Below are positions 13,771 to 13,835 of a stretch of 13,835 nt of DNA, in pieces. Source of the stretch: a bacterium (GTDB lineage Bacteria > Bacillota_I > Bacilli_A > RF39 > UBA660); assembly GCA_014845975.1 (NCBI GenBank), contig RKAN01000062.1, forward strand, positions 1 through 13,835, read 5' to 3'. Every line of letters begins with the position of its first letter. The first letter of the stretch is position 1. The translations under genes were made by a program, and so were the position numbers. The notes beneath the pieces are model-generated. The model made no database searches and had not been told where the DNA came from. It was given only the letters and a program-made list of their open reading frames with translations.

Positions 13771-13835
13771 ATGAAAAAGATAACAATAGGGATTATAATA
13801 GGAATTATAATATCGTGTACAGTAGGAGTACTAGC
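13771..13835 (+). CDS. N-terminus of a secreted or membrane protein (cut by window end)
   Basis: Only 21 codons are visible. The product begins MKKITIGIIIGIIIS and continues through a Cys, Val, Gly and Leu-rich stretch: two lysines followed by an uninterrupted hydrophobic run, which is a signal peptide or a first membrane helix. Cys16 alone is not enough to call a lipobox. GAGGAG lies 9 bases before the ATG; an upstream ATG at 13762 stops after two codons. The promoter at 13683-13711 and its palindrome suggest regulated expression. Function cannot be told from this fragment. Confidence 0.6.
   Translation, partial: MKKITIGIIIGIIISCTVGVL

Noticed and set aside
1..13835. CRISPR array, tRNA or rRNA genes, insertion-sequence ends, and dif or att sites.
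   Set aside because: Read on both strands, I found no regularly spaced repeats, no tRNA-like CCA or T-loop signatures, no paired terminal repeats and no Firmicutes dif-like sequence.

Overview
This is a strongly AT-rich window, with A/T-rich codon use and homopolymeric A/T spacers. All genes lie on the + strand and have Gram-positive signals: AGGAGG-like ribosome sites, TTGACA/TATAAT promoters and U-tailed hairpin terminators. TGA is a true stop (the first gene ends in TGA inside a promoter region) and tryptophan is TGG, so the standard bacterial code applies. The genes look like a low-GC Firmicute of the Bacilli/Erysipelotrichia/RF39-like, Mollicutes-related kind. That placement is inferred from composition and gene style, not from any search.

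Layout. (1) 45-555: a small ImmA/IrrE-fold gene with its own promoter; its zinc-binding HExxH motif is replaced. (2) 557-3355: topA (DNA topoisomerase I) with a GNAT-type acetyltransferase gene behind it, closed by a terminator. (3) 3403-6098: an extracellular-polysaccharide control operon with a strong promoter. It holds a stand-alone, catalytically degenerate GT-B glycosyltransferase C-terminal domain, a one-piece Wzz/BY-kinase (polysaccharide co-polymerase plus tyrosine autokinase), and a CpsB-type PHP phosphatase that overlaps the kinase stop by one base. No sugar-assembly genes are present here. (4) 6100-7843: an unrecognised charged protein overlapping a XerC-type tyrosine recombinase. 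(5) 7844-8438: no intact gene; a decayed C-terminal half of a PD-(D/E)XK nuclease/transposase-family (Rpn-like) gene, ending in its own strong terminator. (6) 8457-10640: priA, the replication-restart helicase, with its terminator. (7) 10642-13642: uvrA with a promoter carrying a LexA-like box in its spacer, then a terminator. (8) 13637-13835: a structured intergenic region with two TTGAC-centred palindromes and competing hairpins, then the start of a secreted or membrane protein cut by the window end.

Together the housekeeping genes (topA, xerC, priA, uvrA) form a chromosome-maintenance backbone covering supercoiling, dimer resolution, fork restart and excision repair. Accessory material sits between them: the polysaccharide control operon, the zinc-less ImmA-like protein and the Rpn-like remnant. 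In many Bacilli topA and xerC are near neighbours, so the polysaccharide operon looks like a lineage-specific insertion between them (inference). I found no convincing new multi-gene system. The items most worth a second look are the dead-GT/kinase/phosphatase operon, the zinc-less ImmA homologue, the Rpn-like remnant beside priA, the LexA-like box at uvrA and the operator/attenuator-like region at 13637-13703.
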